Below, piece after piece: positions 1 through 6,095 of a stretch of 10,774 bases of DNA. The notes below the pieces were generated by a model. The model saw nothing but the letters and a program-made list of their open reading frames with translations, did no database searches and was not told where the DNA came from. A program made the position numbers and the translations under genes. Every line of letters begins with the position of its first letter. Position 1 is the first letter of the stretch. Source of the stretch: Methylotenera_A sp040387515 (GTDB lineage: Bacteria; Pseudomonadota; Gammaproteobacteria; Burkholderiales; Methylophilaceae); assembly GCA_040387515.1 (NCBI GenBank), contig JAZKDP010000001.1:1-10774 (forward strand), in the 5' to 3' direction.

Positions 1-55
1 AAACATTGTTACCCACCATTGGCTTTTTGCCAGTTACCATACATACACGTGCCAT
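1..55 (-). CDS. rpmB: 50S ribosomal protein L28, N-terminal fragment (cut by window edge)
   Basis: The minus strand reads ATG at 53-55 and then 18 codons, MARVCMVTGKKPMVGNNV, before the window ends. This matches the start of bacterial L28 (E. coli begins MSRVCQVTGKRPVTGNN), a small structural protein of the large ribosomal subunit. A Shine-Dalgarno-like AAAGGG (minus strand, 62-67) lies 6 bases before the ATG. The rest of the gene, and probably rpmG (L33), which commonly follows it, would lie to the left. In E. coli rpmB follows radC, with dfp (coaBC) on the other side; here the same neighbourhood is present but rearranged. Confidence 0.9.
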   Translation of the reverse strand, partial: MARVCMVTGKKPMVGNNV

Positions 56-71
56 AATAAACCCTTTAAAC

Positions 72-86
72 AAGGCATTAAGCCTT
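72..86 (-). repeat. short inverted repeat in the rpmB leader
   Basis: AAGGC (72-76) and GCCTT (82-86) form a 5-bp stem with a 5-base loop in the transcript leader, just before the ribosome binding site of rpmB. It could be a minor leader hairpin. A stem this short in AT-rich DNA can arise by chance. Confidence 0.3.
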
Positions 87-115
87 AAATTCTGTGCTTT
101 TTTAGAAAGACCGCA

Positions 116-145
116 ATTATAGTATGAAAGCCTGAATTTATTCAA
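116..145 (-). promoter_or_regulatory. sigma70-type promoter for rpmB
   Basis: On the minus strand a -35-like TTGAAT (140-145) is followed after 18 bases by a perfect -10 TATAAT (116-121). Transcription would start near 108-110 and give a leader of about 53 bases before rpmB. The bases just after the -10 (TGCGGTC) are GC-rich for this region, as in discriminators of stringently controlled ribosomal promoters. That control is inferred from the sequence only. Confidence 0.65.
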
Positions 146-198
146 GCTAAATGTCTGTTTTTTATCTATTTAACTACTTGATAATTTAAACTTATATT

Positions 199-651
199 TT
201 AATGTTTACCTGTACTACCAAAACCACCTTCGCCGCGTTCGCTTTGTGTAAATTCATCGACCACATGAAATTCTGCTTGCACCACCGGCACAATGACTAA
301 TTGCGCGATGCGTTCCATGGGGTTCAAAATAAACGCCTCTTTGCTGCGATTCCAGCACGATACTAATAGTTGCCCTTGATAGTCCGAATCAATCAATCCG
401 ACCAAGTTGCCCAATACAATGCCGTGTTTATGACCAAGACCAGAGCGCGGCAAAATCAAAGCAGCGTAATAGGTATTGTCGATATGAATCGCCATGCCGG
501 TTGGAATCATCACTGTTTCATTAGGCTGAATGGTTTGTGTGTGCTCAATGCAAGCACGCAAATCAAGCCCTGCGGAACCTTGTGTAGCGTAGCTTGGCAT
601 CATGTGATGCAGGCGGTTATCTAGAATTTTTAAATCGACTGAAATGGACAT
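199..651 (-). CDS. dut: Deoxyuridine 5'-triphosphate nucleotidohydrolase (dUTPase)
   Basis: Cytoplasmic homotrimeric dUTPase, which hydrolyses dUTP to dUMP and pyrophosphate, keeps uracil out of DNA and supplies dUMP for thymidylate synthesis. All five family motifs are visible: AGLDLRA (27-33), PRSGLG (68-73), GLIDSDYQG with the catalytic-type Asp90 (85-93), RIAQ (114-117) and the C-terminal glycine-rich lid RGEGGFGSTG (139-148). The 150-residue length is full for the family (E. coli about 151). The ATG at 649-651 aligns with the E. coli start; an in-frame stop at 682-684 and no other ATG or GTG support it, although no good Shine-Dalgarno sequence precedes it. It reads toward rpmB, which has its own promoter. 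In many proteobacteria dut directly follows coaBC; here a receptor gene lies between them. Confidence 0.97.
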   Translation of the reverse strand: MSISVDLKILDNRLHHMMPSYATQGSAGLDLRACIEHTQTIQPNETVMIPTGMAIHIDNTYYAALILPRSGLGHKHGIVLGNLVGLIDSDYQGQLLVSCWNRSKEAFILNPMERIAQLVIVPVVQAEFHVVDEFTQSERGEGGFGSTGKH

Positions 652-678
652 GGCAATGTGGAGTGGTGGCTGAAGGTC

Positions 679-684
679 ATATTA
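679..684 (-). promoter_or_regulatory. candidate -10 element of the dut promoter
   Basis: TAATAT on the minus strand, about 28 bases before the dut ATG, is the best -10 candidate in the gap. No good -35 stands at the proper distance: the sequence there is GATTTT or TGATTT. A weak -35 is common where an activator is needed. The CACTAAA boxes at 687-733 lie directly upstream and would cover the spacer, the -35 and about -55. Confidence 0.4.
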
Positions 685-686
685 AA

Positions 687-736
687 CACTAAATGGTGAT
701 TAAAATCACTAAACGACGAATTTTGCTTTAGTGATT
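687..736. repeat. Three CACTAAA boxes at 20-bp spacing, including a perfect 10-bp inverted repeat
   Basis: CACTAAA occurs at 687-693 and 707-713, and its complement TTTAGTG at 727-733, so the centres are 690, 710 and 730, exactly 20 bp apart. Boxes two and three share ten bases and form a perfect inverted repeat, AATCACTAAA (704-713) against TTTAGTGATT (727-736), with a 13-base spacer. A second palindrome, GTGATT-AA-AATCAC, lies at 696-709. The phased layout upstream of dut resembles an operator array. Alternatively, on the minus strand the 10-bp stem followed by TTAA could act as a weak terminator for the receptor gene. The repeats are seen directly; either role is inferred. Confidence 0.6.
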
Positions 737-784
737 CTAAGTAATGGTACAAACAAGATTGTAAACTAACGTGTCAAATGCAAT

Positions 785-810
785 AAATCAGCTTTTGAGC
801 AAGCTGGTTT
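785..810 (-). terminator. candidate terminator hairpin after the receptor gene
   Basis: AAATCAGCTT (785-794) pairs with AAGCTGGTTT (801-810) around a 6-base loop, with one G-U type mismatch, about 30 bases past the receptor stop codon. The following minus-strand sequence, ATTGCATTTG, is only moderately T-rich. It is therefore at best a modest intrinsic terminator. Confidence 0.4.
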
Positions 811-840
811 ATGTTGACCATCTGATTTAAATTAGCTTAG

Positions 841-2967
841 TTAAAATTTGTAGCTGGCACTTAAACCTAACAAATAGTTTCTATCAGCAGCAGGTTCAAA
901 AAAGCGTAGATTGGCATCATTGACACGAACAGAGCCGATGTATTCTTTATCAAATATATTTTCTACCCGCAAATACTCTTTAAAATTCCAAGCTGCCAAA
1001 TTCTGCTCAAAACCTGCACGTATGTTAAATATGGTGTAAGAAGGCGCAGAATCTGTATTGATATCATTCACATACGATTTGCTGTTGTGACGTCCCTCAA
1101 ATGCAGTGCTGAAACCAAGTGGTTCGTATTTCCACGCTACTTCACCATAAATCTGGCTACGGTAAGTGCCAGGGATTTTATTGCCAGAAGCCACTAATCC
1201 TGCGGCTCCAGCATAATCTGAATCAAATTTGGCATTAAGTAAAGCGTATGAGAAGTAGGTGGAAATGTTGTTTGCAAATTGAGAGTCTACAGAAAGTTCT
1301 GCGCCAGTACGTTTAGTTTTGTTGGCATTGGCAAACACGCTACGGTTAGCAGCATTGGTTTCTCTGGCAATGATTTCATCATCAGTGGTAATGCGGAATA
1401 AGTTAAGATTTACTTGGGTGTTGTCACCAATGAAAGCTTTTGCGCCTAGCTCATAATTTTCACTTTCACTGGGTTTTAAATCCAGATTGGGGATGCCATC
1501 GTTGACAGCGTTGTAAGCAGCTTCAATAAAAGTGGGGGTTTCAAAGCCTTTTCCGTAATTAGCATATAAATTAAGTGTTGGATTTACTTTCCAAACAACC
1601 CCGATAACTGGTGTGGTTTTTTCATAGTCGACACTGCCGCTATTATTACCATTCGCACCAACGCCGCTAGTAAAGTTATCGTTTACCTCTAGCTTTACTT
1701 TGGTGTGCCTAGCACCAGCATGTATATCAACATTGTCAAGTATGGATAATCTACCTTGAATATATTGGTCAAAATTACTTGAGATATTCTCTTCATTACG
1801 ATTAAGTACATTTGCTGGCAGGCTTGCCAGTTGCGTGTTGATATCTAGTCGACTATCGTCCGATTTCCCATGGTTTAGACCAACACTGATATTGTAGGCT
1901 TTACCAAACACATCTCCATTATTATCCCAGCGCAAATCTGAGCCGTAAAAATCACGAGAAATCTCACTTGTTCTCGCATTGGTGCCGGCGGCATTAATAG
2001 GCAAGATTTGTGAGTTTTCACGATTTCCTACATAAGTCATTAGGGTAACTGCGTTATTTGCATCAAAACTGTGGGTTAGATTAAATCCAACTTGAACATG
2101 CCTTCTACTGACGCTGGTGTTGGCGTTAATAGCAGCTGATTCTACTGATTTTGGATCGCTAAATGCTTTAACACGTGTTAGACCACCTGGGTCTTGCGCA
2201 TCCTGGTCAAACCAGTTGATAAGCGTGGTGAGCTTAGTATCTTCGCTGATATTAAATTTCAACTTAGCTGTGGCCTGTTGTTTGTCACTTTCGCTATTGT
2301 CGCGGTAACCATCACTCTCAAAATTTGAAACATTCAGCAAGTACTCTACGCCATCCGCATTGCCTGCCGCTTCCAATATTTGACGTTTTGTATCATAACT
2401 GCCAAACATCACGGTTGCGCCGATTTCTGGTGTTTTAGGCGCATCTTCTGTAAATAGCTGGATGACGCCCCCAGATGAGCTACCGTAAAGCGCAGAAAAT
2501 GGACCGCGCATGACTTCTATGCTTTTAATTGCAGATAAATCGACCACACCTGGCTGGCCTTGACCATCTGGCATCGTTAATGGAATGCCGTCTACGTAGA
2601 CACGCACACCGCGAACACCAAAGCTAGAGCGTGAACCAAAACCACGGCTTGATATTTGTGGGTCTTGTGCAGATTGTGTACGGTTTTGCGCAGTGATGCC
2701 TGGAATGCGAATCAAGCTTTCAGATAGCGTCATTTGTAATTGACCAGCTTGAATATCTTCTTGATCGACAACATCAATCGCAATCGGCAAATCGAAGCTG
2801 TTTTGCTCGATACGTGTGCCGGTGACTACTACAGGAGAAAGATAGATTGTTTTTTCTGTATCGTCAGCCGCAAAGCTGGTTGGCGAATAACTAAACGTGG
2901 ACAGTATTGCTAAAGGAATAAGTTTAAATTTAAGCTGTGTTTTAAGTTGGGCGTCACGAACGAACAT
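841..2967 (-). CDS. TonB-dependent outer-membrane receptor, YncD/PqqU-like (probable PQQ importer)
   Basis: Outer-membrane 22-strand barrel receptor of 708 residues, powered by TonB-ExbB-ExbD. A Sec signal peptide ends near SFA|AD (residues 33-35). A TonB-box-like stretch (about 40-48) leads into the plug, with ISSRGFGSRSSFGVRG (105-120), YVDGIPLTMPDGQGQ (124-138) and VMRGPFSALYGSSSGGV (152-168). The barrel ends in Phe, the usual signal for BAM-mediated assembly. Length (E. coli YncD is about 700), the plug motifs, the DPGGLT segment near residue 265, and the near-C-terminal stretch with IFDKEYIGSV, FEP and RNY all match YncD as I recall it. YncD has been renamed PqqU after it was shown to import pyrroloquinoline quinone. 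The substrate here is inferred. A different small chelate or cofactor remains possible. No strong Shine-Dalgarno sequence or Fur box is seen upstream. Confidence 0.92.
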   Translation of the reverse strand: MFVRDAQLKTQLKFKLIPLAILSTFSYSPTSFAADDTEKTIYLSPVVVTGTRIEQNSFDLPIAIDVVDQEDIQAGQLQMTLSESLIRIPGITAQNRTQSAQDPQISSRGFGSRSSFGVRGVRVYVDGIPLTMPDGQGQPGVVDLSAIKSIEVMRGPFSALYGSSSGGVIQLFTEDAPKTPEIGATVMFGSYDTKRQILEAAGNADGVEYLLNVSNFESDGYRDNSESDKQQATAKLKFNISEDTKLTTLINWFDQDAQDPGGLTRVKAFSDPKSVESAAINANTSVSRRHVQVGFNLTHSFDANNAVTLMTYVGNRENSQILPINAAGTNARTSEISRDFYGSDLRWDNNGDVFGKAYNISVGLNHGKSDDSRLDINTQLASLPANVLNRNEENISSNFDQYIQGRLSILDNVDIHAGARHTKVKLEVNDNFTSGVGANGNNSGSVDYEKTTPVIGVVWKVNPTLNLYANYGKGFETPTFIEAAYNAVNDGIPNLDLKPSESENYELGAKAFIGDNTQVNLNLFRITTDDEIIARETNAANRSVFANANKTKRTGAELSVDSQFANNISTYFSYALLNAKFDSDYAGAAGLVASGNKIPGTYRSQIYGEVAWKYEPLGFSTAFEGRHNSKSYVNDINTDSAPSYTIFNIRAGFEQNLAAWNFKEYLRVENIFDKEYIGSVRVNDANLRFFEPAADRNYLLGLSASYKF

Positions 2968-2976
2968 AATTGATTC

Positions 2977-3042
2977 TTAATGAGGGATGAAGTTAAGCGG
3001 CATCATAAGTACAAATGCCGATAGATGCATCAGCATTTTCAT
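2977..3042 (-). other. possible 21-residue leader peptide ORF ahead of the receptor gene
   Basis: A minus-strand ATG at 3040-3042 opens 21 codons ending in TAA at 2977-2979, nine bases before the receptor ATG and in the same frame. The peptide begins MKMLMHLSAFVLMM, contains five methionines, and is hydrophobic in the middle, like a small leader. No clear Shine-Dalgarno sequence precedes it, and an ORF of this length can occur by chance in a 116-base gap. It has to be considered unproven. If translated, it would disrupt the hairpin lying inside it and could couple to receptor translation. Confidence 0.25.
3013..3038 (-). repeat. hairpin between coaBC and the receptor gene
   Basis: AAATGCCGAT (3013-3022) pairs with ATCAGCATTT (3029-3038) around a 6-base loop, with a single C-A mismatch. 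It lies 46 bases past the coaBC stop and 45 bases before the receptor start. No good T-run follows on the minus strand, so it could be a weak terminator of coaBC or a regulatory element in the receptor leader. Confidence 0.45.
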
Positions 3043-3083
3043 GATTTTTGCGTGAGATTTACTTGCTAACTAGGCTTGATTTT

Positions 3084-4274
3084 TTATAGCAAAGTTGCAA
3101 CATGCCTTAAGATTAGTTCTGCGACCTCAATTTTATGAGTGCGCGGAAAGTTGTGAGTGCCATTATCATCAATTAATGTGACTTGATTATCATCGCTGCC
3201 CAATGCGCTGATGGCTTCATTGGCGACAATTAACGGTAGTTTTTTGGCAATACGTTTTTGGCTGGCGAATTCAATTAAGTTTTCGCTTTCTGCCGCAAAA
3301 CCTACACAAAATGGCGCGTTTGGTAAGCTGGCAACATCTGCCAAAATGTCTTTTGTTTTCTTTAGGCTCAAGCTAAATGGTTTGTCTGAGGGTGAGTAGT
3401 CACTTTTTTTAATTTTTTGGGCAAGTGTTTCTACTGGTGTGTAATCTGCAACAGCAGCAACGCTAATGAATATATCCTGTGCGGTAATGTTTTTCATCAC
3501 GCTTTGGTACATGGCATCGGCACTGGTCGCACTAATATTAGCAACGTTTGAAGGTGGGCTGATTGTAGTTGCACCGCTAATCAATGTCACCGTTGCACCC
3601 ATGTCTGCCGCAACTTTTGCCAATGCGTAGCCCATTTTTCCACTACTTAAATTAGTAATGGCACGTACCGGGTCTATCATTTCAAGCGTAGCACCAGCGG
3701 TAATTAATATGCGTTTGCCAGCAAAAATTTTTGGCGTGAAATGCGCAGTTAATCCGTCTAGTAAATCCTCGGCTTCTAACATGCGGCCCAGGCCAATTTC
3801 GCCGCAGGCTTGTTCTCCAGAATCTGGCCCTAATATAGTAATGCCATCAGCCGTTAGTTGTTTGATATTGCGCTGTGTTGCAGGGTTTTCCCACATTTGC
3901 TTATTCATGGCAGGCGCAACTAAAAGCGGACAGTTTCTTGCTAAGCACAGAGTAGACAGCAAATCATCTGCACGACCATGTACTAGTTTGGCCAAAAAAT
4001 CTGCACTGGCAGGCGCGATTAAAATCGCATCTGCTTCGCGACTTAACTCAATATGTGGCATGCCGTTGCCGACTTTGTTATCCCACATACCAACGAACAC
4101 TGGCTTACCTGATAATGCTTGCATGGTGACTGGGGTAATAAATTGACAAGCAGCTTCCGTCATCACAACCTGTACGTCAACATTGGCTTTAACTAACAGG
4201 CGAACTAGCTCAGCAGATTTGTAAGCCGCAATGCCGCCCGTGATGCCTAAAACAAGTTTTTTATTCGCTATCAT
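3084..4274 (-). CDS. coaBC: Bifunctional phosphopantothenoylcysteine decarboxylase / phosphopantothenate-cysteine ligase
   Basis: Cytoplasmic enzyme of coenzyme A synthesis that joins cysteine to 4'-phosphopantothenate (CoaB) and decarboxylates the product to 4'-phosphopantetheine (CoaC). The FMN-binding CoaC half (about 1-180) shows GGIAAYK (13-19), catalytic His74 in PHIELS, PASADF (88-93), the substrate-binding PAMNKQMW (121-128) and the active-site Cys157 in QACGE. The CoaB half (about 186-396) shows ITAGAT, DPVRAITNLSSGKMG (201-215) with the key Asn208, AAVADYTP (273-280), KIKK (287-290) and VGFAAES (324-330). At 396 residues it is close to E. coli Dfp (about 406). The start aligns with Dfp, but no Shine-Dalgarno sequence is visible, and a TATAAA lies only 8 bases upstream. 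The gene diverges from the 4373 gene. Confidence 0.97.
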   Translation of the reverse strand: MIANKKLVLGITGGIAAYKSAELVRLLVKANVDVQVVMTEAACQFITPVTMQALSGKPVFVGMWDNKVGNGMPHIELSREADAILIAPASADFLAKLVHGRADDLLSTLCLARNCPLLVAPAMNKQMWENPATQRNIKQLTADGITILGPDSGEQACGEIGLGRMLEAEDLLDGLTAHFTPKIFAGKRILITAGATLEMIDPVRAITNLSSGKMGYALAKVAADMGATVTLISGATTISPPSNVANISATSADAMYQSVMKNITAQDIFISVAAVADYTPVETLAQKIKKSDYSPSDKPFSLSLKKTKDILADVASLPNAPFCVGFAAESENLIEFASQKRIAKKLPLIVANEAISALGSDDNQVTLIDDNGTHNFPRTHKIEVAELILRHVATLL

Positions 4275-4282
4275 GCTGCGAT

Positions 4283-4288
4283 TTTATA
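4283..4288 (-). promoter_or_regulatory. candidate -10 element very close to the coaBC start
   Basis: TATAAA on the minus strand ends 8 bases before the coaBC ATG. If used as a -10, transcription would begin at or beside the start codon and give a leaderless or nearly leaderless mRNA, consistent with the missing ribosome binding site. No convincing -35 is seen 16-18 bases upstream, so the call is weak. Confidence 0.3.
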
Positions 4289-4321
4289 TCAAAGCCTGAG
4301 CAATTGCGATGAGTGTACTGT

Positions 4322-4350
4322 TTGCTAGATTAATGCTGATAAACTATTAA
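4322..4350 (+). promoter_or_regulatory. candidate promoter of the metallopeptidase-like gene and radC
   Basis: TTGCTA (4322-4327) and TATTAA (4345-4350), 17 bases apart, match the sigma70 consensus at four of six positions each. A purine-rich CGAGAG (4363-4368) follows as a possible ribosome binding site for the ATG at 4373. The elements fit position and spacing but are not strong. Confidence 0.4.
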
Positions 4351-4372
4351 AAAAACTAACAACGAGAGCGTT

Positions 4373-5167
4373 ATGTGGAAAAGTCTCAGAATCTTTATTT
4401 TGCTGATTATTTTAGGCACCGTTATCCAGCAAACATTTTTGGATAAAGCGGATTTAGATTGGAAAGATAATTTTTATGTTGCCGTGTATCCCATTAATGC
4501 AGATGCTAATAATGCTGAGGCCGGCACAGAAGTAAACACTTACATTAGCACCTTAACACGCGATGATTTTGAGCCGTTAGCAGAGTATTTTGCAGAAGAA
4601 GCCGCGCGTTATAATCTCGGCATGCGTCGTCCAGTTGAGGTGCAATTAGGGGATGTAGTACATGAGATTCCAGCTGCGCCGCCTAAAAACAATAACTTGT
4701 TGGACACGATTATCTGGAGTTTAAAGTTCAGAGTATTCGCTTGGCAAAATAGCCCTAAAGTCAGCGTTAAACCCGATATTAAACTTTATTTGCTCTACCA
4801 TAATCCAAAAACTAATCCAGTATTAAGCCACTCTACCGCACTGAATAAAGGCCGTATTGGTCGCGTTAACCTGTTTGGCGATGCAAAATATGCTAAGCAA
4901 AATTTAGTTATTTTGGCGCATGAGTTATTGCACACACTAACTGCAACCGATAAGTACGATTTAAATACCACGCTACCAATTTTCCCTGATGGCTTCGCAG
5001 AGCCAGATAAACTGCCGCGCTATCCACAAGACTTTGCCGAGTTAATGGGTGGACGTTTACCAATTAATGAATCACACGCTGAAATACCTAATAGCCTCGC
5101 CCAAACAGTGATTGGGTATAAGACCGCACATGAGATTGGCTGGCTCAAATCTGAGGGTACTAAATAA
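4373..5167 (+). CDS. Putative membrane-anchored zinc metallopeptidase-like protein (uncharacterised)
   Basis: I do not recognise a named family. The 264-residue protein starts with one hydrophobic segment (about 5-20) after a short basic end, so it is probably held in the inner membrane with its bulk in the periplasm. Residues 179-196 carry VILAHELLHTLTATDKYD: His183, Glu184, His187 and Asp193 fit HExxHxxxxxD. Such an arrangement, with a third acidic ligand and a following Tyr-Asp, is seen in secreted peptidases of the snapalysin and immune-inhibitor-A kind. Met225 in AELMGGRLP, about 30 residues later, could form the Met-turn of metzincin-like enzymes. A long acidic N-terminal half (about 45-80) has no known motif. 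The gene shares a reading frame with radC and ends 15 bases before it, so co-transcription is likely. Fold and activity are inferred from the motif only. Confidence 0.75.
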   Translation: MWKSLRIFILLIILGTVIQQTFLDKADLDWKDNFYVAVYPINADANNAEAGTEVNTYISTLTRDDFEPLAEYFAEEAARYNLGMRRPVEVQLGDVVHEIPAAPPKNNNLLDTIIWSLKFRVFAWQNSPKVSVKPDIKLYLLYHNPKTNPVLSHSTALNKGRIGRVNLFGDAKYAKQNLVILAHELLHTLTATDKYDLNTTLPIFPDGFAEPDKLPRYPQDFAELMGGRLPINESHAEIPNSLAQTVIGYKTAHEIGWLKSEGTK

Positions 5168-5182
5168 TATGGCAAACTTTGT

Positions 5183-5857
5183 ATGGGGATAAGAGATTGG
5201 CCAGCGGCAGAACGGCCACGCGAAAAGCTAATAGAGTTGGGTGCAGAGGCATTGTCAGATGCTGAATTGCTGGCAATCTTTTTGCGTGTCGGTGTAGTAG
5301 GTAAAAGCGCGGTCGATTTAGCGCGCGATTTGCTTACGCAATTTGGCAGTTTGAATAGAATATTCAGTGCAAGTGAGACTGAATTAAGCCAAGTGCACGG
5401 CATTGGCGCTAGTAAATATGTGCAGCTACAAGCTATATTTGAAATGAGCCGCCGTGCGCTGACTGAACAATTACAACAAAAAGACGTGTTTGAATCGCCA
5501 AAGCAAGTGCACGATTATTTGGTCTTAAAGCTGGGTAACTTGAATAAAGAGGTGTTTTTGGTATTATTTTTAGATGCACAAAATTGCCTGCAAGCCAGTG
5601 AGCAAATGTTTAGTGGCACGCTTACGGAAACCAGTGTTTATCCACGTGAAGTAGTGAAACGTGCGATGCATCACAATGCAGCCGGCGTTATTTTTGCGCA
5701 TAATCATCCTTCTGGCGTCGCAAAACAAAGTCAGGCGGATGAGTTGATCACCAAGCAACTCAAGCAGGCGTTAGCGTTGGTGGATGTGAAAGTGCTAGAT
5801 CATTTTATTGTGGCGGGAAATTACACCATGTCTTTTGTCGAACGTGGACTGCTTTAG
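5183..5857 (+). CDS. radC: RadC family protein (JAB/MPN metalloprotein domain)
   Basis: Cytoplasmic RadC-like protein of 224 residues, the family's normal length. The N-terminal part (about 1-100) has the characteristic WPAAERPREKL opening and a helix-hairpin-helix segment around GIGASKY (73-79). The C-terminal JAB/MPN domain contains the JAMM metal motif HNHPSG...SQAD with His173, His175 and Asp186, followed by DHFIVAG (206-212). Despite its name, a role in DNA repair is doubtful in the family, and the biochemical activity is not established. The ATG at 5183 is the only possible start: the frame contains a stop, that of the upstream gene, 15 bases before. No Shine-Dalgarno sequence precedes it, so its translation may depend on ribosomes finishing the upstream gene. 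Confidence 0.95.
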   Translation: MGIRDWPAAERPREKLIELGAEALSDAELLAIFLRVGVVGKSAVDLARDLLTQFGSLNRIFSASETELSQVHGIGASKYVQLQAIFEMSRRALTEQLQQKDVFESPKQVHDYLVLKLGNLNKEVFLVLFLDAQNCLQASEQMFSGTLTETSVYPREVVKRAMHHNAAGVIFAHNHPSGVAKQSQADELITKQLKQALALVDVKVLDHFIVAGNYTMSFVERGLL

Positions 5858-5955
5858 TTTGGATGTTTGATAATAAGTTGTGAAAAGTGTGTGGAGTTTT
5901 CATGAAAGCGTCATCAAAATATTGCATCTTTTAATTTGTTCGGCATGTTTGTTTG

Positions 5956-5992
5956 ATAAATAAAACTTATTAAACAAATAAATACAATTAAA
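5956..5992 (+). promoter_or_regulatory. OxyR-like binding site ahead of the peroxiredoxin gene (candidate)
   Basis: The OxyR consensus is four ATAG/CTAT tetramers with 7-base gaps. Here ATAA (5956-5959), TTAT (5967-5970), ATAA (5978-5981) and TAAA (5989-5992) keep that exact spacing, and the internal T and A of each half-site are also present. About 14 of 20 consensus positions agree, but the last tetramer is poor and the region is very AT-rich. It ends just before the -35 candidate, where an activator would bind. Confidence 0.4.
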
Positions 5993-6021
5993 TTTAATGT
6001 TAACACTATATTGTGTATGAT
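5993..6021 (+). promoter_or_regulatory. candidate peroxiredoxin promoter
   Basis: TATGAT (6016-6021) is a good -10 element, with five of six consensus positions. The sequence 17 bases upstream, TTTAAT (5993-5998), is a poor -35, as expected for a promoter needing an activator. The predicted leader is about 68 bases. Confidence 0.45.
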
Positions 6022-6031
6022 GTTGTTTAAG

Positions 6032-6060
6032 GTCAAAAGCAAGAGCGTTAATGTTTTGAC
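6032..6060 (+). repeat. inverted repeat in the peroxiredoxin leader
   Basis: GTCAAAA (6032-6038) and TTTTGAC (6054-6060) are perfectly complementary, with a 15-base loop, and lie between the candidate promoter and the ribosome binding site. It could be a leader hairpin or an operator downstream of the start site. AAGGAAA at 6085-6091, 7 bases from GGA to the ATG, is a strong ribosome binding site. Confidence 0.4.
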
Positions 6061-6095
6061 AACCTATTTTTTAATCAGTAAAAAAGGAAATTACA

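Noticed and set aside
2117..2308. Plus-strand ORF inside the receptor gene
   Set aside because: It lies opposite a clearly coding frame, has no recognisable motif, and no start signals were found.
2968..3083. Cobalamin riboswitch or Fur box ahead of the receptor
   Set aside because: The gap of 116 bases is too short for a full cobalamin riboswitch, no B12-box-like sequence is seen, and no GATAAT-type Fur repeats are present.
3658..4146. 162-codon plus-strand ORF opposite coaBC
   Set aside because: It is wholly antisense to a well-conserved gene and shows no domain or signal of its own.
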